The notes under the pieces were generated by a model, which did not search any database, was not told the origin of the DNA, and was given only the letters and a program-made list of their open reading frames with translations. A stretch of DNA of 7,637 bases from Deltaproteobacteria bacterium (lineage in GTDB: Bacteria > Desulfobacterota > UBA8473), in the NCBI GenBank assembly GCA_030623035.1, contig JAUXFK010000142.1:1-7637 (forward strand), in the 5' to 3' direction. Both the position numbers and the translations under genes were made by a program. The first letter of the stretch is position 1. Each line of letters begins with the position of its first letter. Of the stretch, positions 1 to 5,996 are shown piece after piece.

Positions 1-49
1 CAGGTGAAAACCGGAGTCCAGATGATCCGCAACTGCTTGAAAACACTGG

Positions 50-69
50 ATTCCGGCTTTCGCCGGAAT
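50..69. repeat. REP-like palindrome, ATTCC-N10-GGAAT type
   Basis: A perfect 8-bp stem (ATTCCGGC / GCCGGAAT) around a TTTC loop, followed by GACGG. A sister copy with the same loop and compensating stem changes (ATTCCTGC / GCAGGAAT) lies at 317-336. The base changes keep the pairing, as expected of a REP-type dispersed repeat; the ATTCC...GGAAT ends resemble dRS3-like elements of other bacteria. Confidence 0.75.
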
Positions 70-260
70 GACGGGAAATGGTATTTATTGACTTTTTACG
101 AGTCCATCACCGTTGAAGCAACTAAAATTTCAAAAAGCTAAACTGTTACTACCTATTGAATTCTTTACATTACGACCGACAGGTTGGGTTTTTAATGACT
201 GCTCAAAGGGGTTTTTATTTACCATTTTTCAATAGTAACTCGATAGTCTAAAGTTCTCTC

Positions 261-340
261 GTCATGCCGGACTTGATCCGGCATCCAGAAGTCATATCAT
301 ACTGATAATATTCTGGATTCCTGCTTTCGCAGGAATGACG
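261..340. repeat. REP-like doublet (two palindromes bounded by GTCAT/ATGAC)
   Basis: Two hairpins sit about 30 bp apart: ATGCCGGA-CTTGA-TCCGGCAT at 264-284 and ATTCCTGC-TTTC-GCAGGAAT at 317-336. The whole unit begins GTCAT and ends ATGAC, so its outer ends are inverted, like a small non-autonomous element. There is no coding content. It lies about 100 bp upstream of pgeF. Confidence 0.7.
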
Positions 341-437
341 GAACATAGTTTGTGATTCTAATAATTTCAACAAGTTAGAAGAACTTTGGACTGTCCAGAT
401 AGTAACAAACAAAGTAGCTATTAAAAAAGGGGTTGAC

Positions 438-1256
438 TTGATTGAAAAGAGGTTGAACTCATTGTCAATATGGTCTTTTGATGGCCTCTTGAAATACAAA
501 GGGATATGCCATTTCGTATCCGGTAGGATGGGGGGGGCGAGTCACCCGCCATTTCATTCTCTCAATCTGGGATTTCATGTTGGGGATAATCAACAAACGG
601 TCATTAAAAACAGACGTCGTCTTGCATGCGCATTGGGCATTCCCTTAAGTTGCTTCACTTTTGCAAAACAGATCCATAAAGGTGGGGTAAAGATCATTAC
701 AGAAAAACTTCGTGGAGCCGGTTCAGTTGAGCAAGGAAAGACGATAGATGGAGCGGACGCCCTGGTGAGTAATGTGCCGAATATTTGTTTGGTCGTTCTT
801 ATAGCAGACTGTGTCCCTGTTCTGTTCTATGATCCTGTAAAGAATGTTGCAGGGGTTGCACATGCAGGATGGAGAGGTACACTGAGGCAAATAGTCAAAA
901 ACACGATAGGTGTATTTCAGGAAGGGTTCGGTTCTTTATCTAGAGATATCATTGTTGGGATAGGACCTTCTATCGGGCCTTGTTGTTATGAGGTGGGTCA
1001 GGAAGTGATTGCCCAAGTTGAAGAAGCCTTCCCTTCAAAAGAGATATATATTGATAGAGTAACGAAAGAGGGAAAAGGTTTCTTTGATCTTTGGGAGGCA
1101 AACAAGGCACAGCTTATAGGTGCAGGTATACCTGAAAGGAATATAGAAGTAGCCAAAATATGCACGCATTGCAGCCACGATTCGTTTTTCTCACATCGAT
1201 TCCAAAAAGGAAGAACCGGAAGATTTGGAGCAGGGATTATGATTCAGGGGGGATAA
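438..1256 (+). CDS. pgeF: Peptidoglycan editing factor PgeF / YfiH-family polyphenol oxidase-fold protein
   Basis: A 272-residue protein, the usual length for this family (Cu-oxidase_4, formerly DUF152). The conserved core is present: QIH (His80), ADC (Cys125) in LIADCVPVLFYDP, and AHAGWRG (His142). Together these give the His-Cys-His metal site known in the family. IGPSIGPCCYEVG lies around residues 175-187 and the C-terminal CTHC...FFSHRF...TGRFGAGI around 242-266. Family members have been described as multicopper-like oxidoreductases, purine nucleoside phosphorylase/deaminases and peptidoglycan precursor proofreading enzymes; the sequence does not choose between these. The protein is cytoplasmic, with no signal peptide. 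The start is TTG at 438, five bases after AAAAAAGGGG; no ATG occurs before codon 31, which is inside the conserved region. An eight-G run lies at 530-537. The 3' end overlaps the convergent sirtuin gene by 20 nt. Confidence 0.9.
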   Translation: MIEKRLNSLSIWSFDGLLKYKGICHFVSGRMGGASHPPFHSLNLGFHVGDNQQTVIKNRRRLACALGIPLSCFTFAKQIHKGGVKIITEKLRGAGSVEQGKTIDGADALVSNVPNICLVVLIADCVPVLFYDPVKNVAGVAHAGWRGTLRQIVKNTIGVFQEGFGSLSRDIIVGIGPSIGPCCYEVGQEVIAQVEEAFPSKEIYIDRVTKEGKGFFDLWEANKAQLIGAGIPERNIEVAKICTHCSHDSFFSHRFQKGRTGRFGAGIMIQGG

Positions 1257-2064
1257 TATTTTTCCCCTGAATTTCCCTGAGTGAGGAGACGATCCGGGGA
1301 AGGATCTCGCCCGTCTTTCCCTCGAGGAATAGATCGCATCGCCCGGTCAGGGCACTTTGTTGTGGATTTATCTCTATCAACTTGGCCCCTCCTGATTGGG
1401 CTACGCCAGGCAAAGAAGCTGCCGGGTAGACTACCCCCGATGTACCCAAAATCAACATGAGATCACAGGCCTTGGCCTCGGCCATCGCTTCAGGGAGGTC
1501 CTGAACGGGTTCCCCAAATGCTACAGCATCTGGACGGGCACTTCCACCACAAGAACAGGAAGGAAGATTGGATGCGATCTCTTCCAGGGAGAACCGCGTC
1601 ATCTTATTTATCAACTCTTCAAGCATCTTGAAATACGGTTCTCGTCCCATTATCTCCTTCTTATTACATTTCAGACAGCGGAGCCGGTAGAGGTTTCCAT
1701 GCATCTCGAATACCTGTGAACTGCCGGCCTCTCGATGAAGGTTGTCAACGTTCTGGGTAATGACTGCTCTCAGATAGCCCATTTCCTCCAGGTCAACCAA
1801 AGCCCGATGGCCAGGATTGGGTTTGGCCTTTTTGATGCCCTCTAAGAACCCCATCAAAATCTGCGGTGCATCTTCGGGGTGATTGGTCATTACTGCCAAT
1901 ATCCCCCCGGAGCTTCCTTCCGGGTATCGGTCCCACAACCCACCTGCGTCCCTGTAGGTGGATATCCCGCTCTCTGCCGAGACCCCAGCCCCACTTAGGG
2001 CTGTGACTCGTTTGCATCCTGAGATAAGTCGAGCTGCCTTATCGATCATTTCGTGACTAATCAT
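1237..2064 (-). CDS. Sir2-family NAD-dependent protein deacylase (sirtuin)
   Basis: A 275-residue protein with the complete sirtuin signature. GAGVSAESGI (residues 25-34) is the NAD-binding loop, followed by an unusual STYRDAGGLW where many relatives have PTFR or PDFR. TQNVDNLH lies at 103-110, with catalytic His122 in FEMHG. The zinc site is Cys130/Cys133 and Cys170/Cys172 (CLKC and CSC). FGE lies at 183-185, GTS at 207-209 and EIN at 231-233. Sirtuins remove acyl groups from lysines with consumption of NAD+, and bacterial members commonly control acyl-CoA-linked enzymes; that link to the neighbouring mutase is only inference. About 36 residues separate the zinc Cys pairs, which looks longer than in compact bacterial members. 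The start is ATG at 2064, with AAGGGGGA about 10 nt upstream. Two promoters could serve it: the local one at 2308-2336 and the repeat-borne one at 2483-2511. Confidence 0.93.
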   Translation of the reverse strand: MISHEMIDKAARLISGCKRVTALSGAGVSAESGISTYRDAGGLWDRYPEGSSGGILAVMTNHPEDAPQILMGFLEGIKKAKPNPGHRALVDLEEMGYLRAVITQNVDNLHREAGSSQVFEMHGNLYRLRCLKCNKKEIMGREPYFKMLEELINKMTRFSLEEIASNLPSCSCGGSARPDAVAFGEPVQDLPEAMAEAKACDLMLILGTSGVVYPAASLPGVAQSGGAKLIEINPQQSALTGRCDLFLEGKTGEILPRIVSSLREIQGKNIIPPES

Positions 2065-2451
2065 AATATCTTTTCCCCCTTAAAAAGAGCCTAAAACCCT
2101 CTGTTTCGATCAGTAGCTTGCTTGGTCTGCCCTGAAAAATGAGAAATCTCCTTTAGAACAACCATGAGCGGGATTTTTGGGGCACCCATCTTGACGAAGC
2201 GAGGGGCGAGTTTCTGAAAATGCCTAAGCGAGTTGTAAATGGGTCAAAAGACTGCTCTAGGCTGCAGAAAAGGGAATTTTTCAGGACGAACTATTTTTTA
2301 TAATTAATTAATACAATAATGACTTCTGTTTGTCAATCAAACAGTCTGTAGAGTCAGGGAAACGTCAAAGTCGTCTAAAACTTCGTCGATTTCAGGCTGA
2401 TTCATCGTTGTTCACATAAGGCCTATTGTTGTAACAATGAATGATAATGAA
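2065..2451. other. Intergenic region and leader of the sirtuin gene
   Basis: It holds the candidate sirtuin promoter (listed separately) and a leader of roughly 235 nt between that promoter and the start codon. On the minus strand the leader contains one 32-codon frame starting with ATG at about 2193 and ending TAG before the ribosome site. It has no clear Shine-Dalgarno sequence, so I do not call it a gene. The segment 2281-2340 is strongly AT-rich. No terminator, tRNA or recognised riboswitch was seen. Confidence 0.45.
2308..2336 (-). promoter_or_regulatory. Candidate sigma70 promoter of the sirtuin gene
   Basis: On the minus strand there is a perfect -35 TTGACA (2331-2336), a 17-bp spacer and a -10 TATTAA (2308-2313, 4 of 6 consensus bases) in very AT-rich DNA. 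It points toward the gene starting at 2064 and would give a leader of about 235 nt. It is independent of the repeat-borne promoter about 170 bp further upstream. Confidence 0.5.
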
Positions 2452-2592
2452 ATGATAAGAACTTGCTTTTTCCGCAAGAGTGAATATACAAGAATTACCA
2501 TTGTGTGTCAAGGGAGAAGTGTCCACAATATATGTGGTTCTTGGGTTCGGCTATGGCGGGGGAGGGCTTGTGAGGGGTGTCAAGGGCATGGA
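2452..2592 (-). repeat. Dispersed promoter-bearing repeat, copy 1
   Basis: The 141-bp unit matches copy 2 (4876-5014) over its full length and copy 3 (5997-6102) over the first ~105 bp, with only about three private differences per copy in the shared part. Minus-strand reading order: a GC-rich 5' section, GCCATAGCCGAACCCAAGAA, the palindrome CCACA-N5-TGTGG (2523-2537), TTGACA (2506-2511), TATATT (2483-2488), and the inverted repeat CTTGC-N7-GCAAG (2462-2478). I see no terminal inverted repeats or target duplication. This copy lies about 390 bp upstream of the sirtuin start. The strand given is that of the promoter. Confidence 0.9.
2483..2511 (-). promoter_or_regulatory. Promoter within repeat copy 1
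   Basis: Minus strand: -35 TTGACA (perfect), spacer exactly 17 bp, -10 TATATT (5 of 6). The expected start is near 2475-2477, inside the CTTGC-N7-GCAAG inverted repeat. It points toward the sirtuin gene with a long leader of about 410 nt, so its effect on that gene is less certain than for copy 3. Confidence 0.65.
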
Positions 2593-2947
2593 GGGATATC
2601 TTTACAGCGAGAACAGGTTTAAAATTAGGAGGCATAGTCCTCAATGGGATAATCTGGATCTGTGTACAGATAATCATCACAGGGCGGTACCTGAGAATCT
2701 GAATAATCTACGTGGACAGTTGGTGGTGACGACTGGGCCTTTGGTGGGGGTCTTTGCTTAACATTGCCCAGTTTTTGCGGTGCTCCTTTGATGATTTGTC
2801 CGGCTCTAGAATGTAAAGTAAAAACGCATCTCGGTTTACCTTCTTCCGTTTGCCCTGTACGATAGACACAGTTTTGAGAATGATATTGAGATCCCCTGTT
2901 GATCGATTTCTTCTTTTGAGCAATAAATGACGACTCAACCACTCATA
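2593..2947. other. Spacer between repeat copy 1 and the mutase gene
   Basis: About 355 bp without a convincing gene. It holds the doubtful minus-strand ORF 2625-2942 listed separately. No terminator-like GC-rich hairpin with a T-run was found downstream of the mutase stop codon. Confidence 0.4.
2625..2942 (-). CDS. Doubtful small ORF downstream of the mutase, unknown
   Basis: A 105-codon open frame beginning at a GTG five bases after the mutase stop codon. No family is recognised. The predicted product is basic in its first half and ends in a proline-rich segment (RPPPKAQSSPP), then an acidic, tyrosine-rich tail (DDYLYTDPDYPIEDY). That composition is not typical of a random frame. Against it: there is no Shine-Dalgarno sequence, a TGA stop lies directly before the GTG, and another minus-strand frame is also open over much of the stretch. 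It could be a real coupled gene, a decayed gene or chance. Confidence 0.25.
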   Translation of the reverse strand: MVESSFIAQKKKSINRGSQYHSQNCVYRTGQTEEGKPRCVFTLHSRAGQIIKGAPQKLGNVKQRPPPKAQSSPPTVHVDYSDSQVPPCDDYLYTDPDYPIEDYAS

Positions 2948-4627
2948 CTAAAACGGATACTGCAAAACCTCATAGGGATCATAGCTTACGTCATTTGCCA
3001 CTCGAATGACTCCCAATATCTCTCCTAAGGTTGCTTTTTTCTTTAATGATTCCATGACCAAAGGTACCAGATTATGTCCATCAGCTTTACAGGCTTCCGC
3101 TCTCAAATCTTCCAAAGCATCCTTTAATTTTTTTTTGTCTCTTGTTTCCTTCAGCTTTTTGATTTCGTTTTCCCGTTCCTTTGAAGTGGCAATCTGCTCT
3201 TCAAGGGCTCTGTCTCTTCCCACCTCAATGGGCACCTCCTCCTCTTTTGAAACGACAAATTCATTCATCCCCACTATGATTCTCTTCTTCTCTTCTATCT
3301 CCTTCTGCTCTTTGATGAGTTCCTTTTCCAGCTCAGTACCGATCCAGCCCGATTCCGTGGCTTTTATGGCACCGCCCATCTCATCTATCTCATTGATTAT
3401 CTTAAACATCTCGTCTTCCATCTTACTGGTTAGGGACTCGATGAAATATGACCCACCCAATGGATCCGCCACACTGGCTACTCTGGATTCATATGCGAGT
3501 ATATTGTGGATATTCAGAGATGTGAGGGCGGAATGCTCAGTGAGGAGATAATATCCTTCATCGTACCCTGCAGGATCAAAGGATTGAAGACCACCCAATA
3601 CACATGCTAATGATTGGAGGGTGATCCTTGCAACATTGTTTACGGGTTGTTGCACTGTGAGAGAGTTGCCTGAGGTGTGGACAGACAAGTAAAGTCTGCA
3701 AGCTGCCGGATTCTTTGCTCCGAATTTCTCTTTCATCAATTTAGCCCATACCTTTCTGGCAGCCCTGAATTTACATATCTCTTCAAAAAAGTCTATATCA
3801 CATGCACACCCGACTACACTTACCCTAGGAGCAAATTCATCTATATCATATCCCCTATCTATCATCCTCCGGATGTATTCCTCCATGATTGCAAGGGTAA
3901 AGGCCATTTCCTGAACAGCATTTGCTCCTTTTTCGTGCATGTCATACGCATTGGGGGCTATTGGATGCCATCTTGGAGTATTTTCTATAGAATATTCTAT
4001 GATGTCGGTCGCCAATTTTACCGAAAGGTCCAATGGCTTCGCATTGGTCTCATACATGGTATAAATGAGATGAATCGGTTCGTTTAGGATAGAACCACTG
4101 ATCTTCTTCAAGTCATACCCCATGTCCATTGCATAGGCGACAAATGCAGAATATACAACCAAGGTCCCCATGGTGGCATTGTTGAATGAGACACTTACAT
4201 CTTCCAATGATATCCCGTCAAACAGGTCATACATATCTTGTAAATAAACAATAGAAACTCCGCTGACCCCTGCATATCCCTCAGCGAGCGGATGGTCCGG
4301 ATCAATCCCATGATGAGTCAGGATATCGGGAAAACAGTACAATCCTGACGCGCCCTTTTCCAACAGATACTTATATCTCTCATTGGTGTCTGCCGTGGAA
4401 CCCAGGCCGGTAAACACTCTTCTCGTCCACAATTTCCCCCGATACATATTGTTCCAGATACCCCTGGTGAATGGGTATTCTCCCGGTGTTGCAACTTCAT
4501 TCTGATAATCAATGTCTTCTAAATCTTTGGGACCATATACGTCCTTCACAGGGATACCGGATGACGTTTCCGTAATAGGACAAGCGTCGAAACGCCGGGT
4601 TGATTTGATCTTTTCATTGCTTTTCAT
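2948..4627 (-). CDS. Adenosylcobalamin-dependent acyl-CoA mutase, large (catalytic) subunit; substrate unknown
   Basis: A 559-residue protein of the methylmalonyl-CoA mutase (MCM) large-subunit family. It contains the substrate-binding TIM barrel but no B12-binding domain, so a separate small subunit is needed. Family landmarks: YPFTRG (51-56), THHGIDPDHP (104-113), AVQEMAFTLA (237-246), FRAARKVWAK (287-296, Arg288 matching MCM Arg283), HTSGNSLT (317-324), NNVAR (330-334) and DPLGGSY (388-394). A charged helical linker lies at about 432-512, and the C-terminal part ends in NLVPLVMESLKKKATLGEILGV. The residues that set MCM specificity differ: Phe72 for Tyr89, Leu181 for Gln197, Met191 for Arg207, Asp229 for His244. 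It is therefore probably not a methylmalonyl-CoA enzyme. The ATG at 4627 is chosen because AAAGGAG lies six bases upstream; an upstream in-frame start at 4660 lacks this. Repeat copy 2 lies about 250 bp upstream. No small subunit or MeaB chaperone gene is in the window. Confidence 0.92.
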   Translation of the reverse strand: MKSNEKIKSTRRFDACPITETSSGIPVKDVYGPKDLEDIDYQNEVATPGEYPFTRGIWNNMYRGKLWTRRVFTGLGSTADTNERYKYLLEKGASGLYCFPDILTHHGIDPDHPLAEGYAGVSGVSIVYLQDMYDLFDGISLEDVSVSFNNATMGTLVVYSAFVAYAMDMGYDLKKISGSILNEPIHLIYTMYETNAKPLDLSVKLATDIIEYSIENTPRWHPIAPNAYDMHEKGANAVQEMAFTLAIMEEYIRRMIDRGYDIDEFAPRVSVVGCACDIDFFEEICKFRAARKVWAKLMKEKFGAKNPAACRLYLSVHTSGNSLTVQQPVNNVARITLQSLACVLGGLQSFDPAGYDEGYYLLTEHSALTSLNIHNILAYESRVASVADPLGGSYFIESLTSKMEDEMFKIINEIDEMGGAIKATESGWIGTELEKELIKEQKEIEEKKRIIVGMNEFVVSKEEEVPIEVGRDRALEEQIATSKERENEIKKLKETRDKKKLKDALEDLRAEACKADGHNLVPLVMESLKKKATLGEILGVIRVANDVSYDPYEVLQYPF

Positions 4628-4633
4628 TTTTTT

Positions 4634-4640
4634 CTCCTTT
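4634..4640 (-). promoter_or_regulatory. Ribosome binding site of the mutase gene
   Basis: AAAGGAG on the minus strand, six bases before ATG 4627-4625. It is the strongest Shine-Dalgarno sequence near this gene and fixes the start 11 codons inside the longest open frame. Confidence 0.85.
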
Positions 4641-4875
4641 CTGGAATGTAAATTATCCATTCATGGGAGCGATATAATTGGGATTTACACAAAACGAGTT
4701 AAAATGACCACCTGAAAAAACCCAACTACGGAGATAAATGTCAGGCTTTTCAAGCAGGAACCGGTCAGTGCATTGGCTTCATCCAATCGGTTATGGGAAT
4801 AAAATAGCCTTTTTCGACATCAGCTTTGTAAAATTTCCCCGAATCAGTGGCTTTGCGTTTCTTCGGTCCATAAGC
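4641..4875. other. Leader region of the mutase gene
   Basis: This lies between the promoter in repeat copy 2 and the mutase start and would form a leader of roughly 270 nt. I saw no terminator or anti-terminator and no complete cobalamin riboswitch. One minus-strand frame (4765 to the repeat edge) encodes a protein-like peptide containing GPKKRKATDSGKFYKADVEK, but its start would lie inside the repeat; it may be a remnant. Confidence 0.4.
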
Positions 4876-5014
4876 ATGATAAGAACTTGCTTTTTCCGCA
4901 AGAGGAATATAACAAGCATTGCCATTGTGTGTCAAGGGAGAAGTGTCCACAACATATGTGGTTCTTGGGTTCGGCTATGGCTGGAGGGCTTGTGAGGGGT
5001 GTCGAGGGCATGGA
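4876..5014 (-). repeat. Dispersed promoter-bearing repeat, copy 2
   Basis: A 139-bp copy, collinear with copy 1 to the GGGCATGGA end. Palindrome CCACA-N5-TGTGG at 4947-4961, -35 TTGACA at 4930-4935, -10 region at 4906-4912, inverted repeat CTTGC-N7-GCAAG at 4886-4902. Compared with copies 1 and 3 it has one extra A in the spacer/-10 junction, and its spacer-side TTCTTG arm has become TGCTTG. It lies between the peptidase stop and the mutase start, directed toward the mutase. Confidence 0.9.
4906..4935 (-). promoter_or_regulatory. Promoter within repeat copy 2, upstream of the mutase
   Basis: Minus strand: TTGACA, then TATATT after 18 bp (or TTATAT after 17 bp). The extra base creates TGT directly before TATATT, matching the TGn extended -10 pattern, which may offset the longer spacer. 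It is the best promoter candidate for the mutase; I found none closer. Confidence 0.6.
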
Positions 5015-5058
5015 TGTCCCCTAATCCTACCACCCCTTATAGTGATGGGATCTGGAGA

Positions 5059-5967
5059 TCAATCCCAAGGCATAAGAATCTCCCCTTCCTCATCCTTATA
5101 TCGCCTTTTCTTGATCAAGAACCTTATGAATCCGTATATCGTCATCAATGCCGCAAGGAAGAAAATGCCCTGATAAAGGTTAGTAGTAAGATAAGTGATC
5201 CAGGTAGTCCTCGTTCTAAGATGGCTGTGCCATGTTTTTTCGAGTTCGTCAAGAGGGATTGAAAGGCTTTTCAGGACAGCTGTGTCCACCTCATAACCGT
5301 CTCTCAGGTACTTGAGTATATTCAGGATTGCATCTCTACCGAATTTACCGCTGATATACTCTACGAAACTCTTGCTCTCCTCATAGGCCAACAATAGAGA
5401 CTTTTTGTCTTTGGGGAACCCATCTGTCAACTCATCGATAGTCAGGTAATTGTTTGACAAGATAGCCTCATTGAGAAATGATCGTCTTCCATCCATTATT
5501 ATCTCTGCTATACCCTCGCTCACCCACTGAGAGATCCCTTCATCGAGCCATTTGGGCAGGTTTGTCCTTTGGATATAATGATGAAGCAGGAGATGACATA
5601 ATTCGTGTTTCAGGGTTGTCCCAATGGCAAAGGGGCGTGTCCTCATCTTTGGGTAATCGATCACGATGAGGTTTCTTTGAGGTATAGCAACCGCGACAAC
5701 GAGGTCACTACCAGCAATCTTCTGAAATGTATCTTTGTTGTTGAGAAGAAGAATCGTCGGTTTGAAATTCAGTTTCCACCTTAAGACTTCCTCCAGTTCC
5801 TTCTTAACCCCAGGATAGATATCTGCAACCTCTTCTGCAGCACTCCTTAGTGGCTCCTCGAAGAGAATAACAACCTCACTCGTCTCAATGACATTTCTTT
5901 GCTGTGGATTACCAGTTTGGAAAAGGATAATGAAAAGAACGAATAGGGGAGGAAAGATAGATGACAT
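5059..5967 (-). CDS. Membrane-anchored gluzincin (peptidase MA-like) protein
   Basis: About 302 residues. The N-terminus is hydrophobic (IFPPLFVLFIILF, residues 4-16), a likely signal peptide or anchor though without an obvious basic n-region. The zinc motif HELCH lies at 121-125, and LPKWLDEGISQW at 137-148 supplies Glu143 as the probable third ligand, as in gluzincin (MA clan) metallopeptidases. A second hydrophobic helix spans about 264-284, followed by a basic and acidic tail of about 18 residues. This suggests a catalytic domain outside the cytoplasmic membrane with the C-terminus inside. It resembles the peptidase MA-like family; the substrate is unknown. The start is uncertain: ATG 5967, GTG 5979 or TTG 5982 are in frame and none has a strong Shine-Dalgarno sequence. 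ATG is chosen by codon type. Repeat copy 3 lies directly upstream, so its promoter gives a short leader of about 50 nt. Confidence 0.8.
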   Translation of the reverse strand: MSSIFPPLFVLFIILFQTGNPQQRNVIETSEVVILFEEPLRSAAEEVADIYPGVKKELEEVLRWKLNFKPTILLLNNKDTFQKIAGSDLVVAVAIPQRNLIVIDYPKMRTRPFAIGTTLKHELCHLLLHHYIQRTNLPKWLDEGISQWVSEGIAEIIMDGRRSFLNEAILSNNYLTIDELTDGFPKDKKSLLLAYEESKSFVEYISGKFGRDAILNILKYLRDGYEVDTAVLKSLSIPLDELEKTWHSHLRTRTTWITYLTTNLYQGIFFLAALMTIYGFIRFLIKKRRYKDEEGEILMPWD

Positions 5968-5996
5968 AATAAAACACACCAATATTCCATTCGCAA

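Larger units (their letters stand above)
1..437. other. Intergenic region upstream of pgeF
   Basis: No open frame here looks like a gene. The stretch holds the REP-like palindromes listed separately, a 22-bp segment (128-149) that recurs in inverted orientation at 6186-6207, and a small perfect palindrome TGGAC-T-GTCCA at 387-397. I could not find a convincing sigma70 promoter for pgeF between 345 and 437, so the gene may use a weak promoter or one that needs an activator. The phrase GACTTTTTACGAGTC at 89-103, next to the first palindrome, looks like part of a dispersed intergenic repeat, but I cannot confirm this from one copy. Confidence 0.5.

Noticed and set aside
2096..2193. 32-codon leader ORF upstream of the sirtuin gene
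   Set aside because: No Shine-Dalgarno sequence and no attenuation-type structure or codon run to support a leader peptide.
2462..2560. A structured plus-strand RNA or pseudoknot (GCCAT/ATGGC with CAAGAA/TTCTTG)
   Set aside because: The pairings exist, but one is lost in copy 1 (ACCAT) and another weakened in copy 2, whereas the minus-strand promoter elements are kept in all three.
2437..2622. Plus-strand small ORFs beginning MIRTCFFRK in copies 1 and 2
   Set aside because: They are translations of the repeat. Single-base insertions between copies shift the frame, and changes do not favour synonymous positions, so the repeat is noncoding.
3006..3551. Long plus-strand ORF within the mutase gene, rich in serine and phenylalanine
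   Set aside because: It is the antisense shadow of the charged linker of the mutase.
4661..4900. Cobalamin riboswitch in the mutase leader
   Set aside because: The minus strand has GCCACTG and AAGCCA fragments, but the conserved core before GCCACTG is absent and the B12-box spacing is wrong.
4765..4950. Minus-strand ORFs across repeat copies 2 and 3 sharing YIPLAEKASSYH
   Set aside because: The shared peptide is only the repeat read on the other strand, downstream of its -10 and across the start site; no ribosome site and no consistent length.
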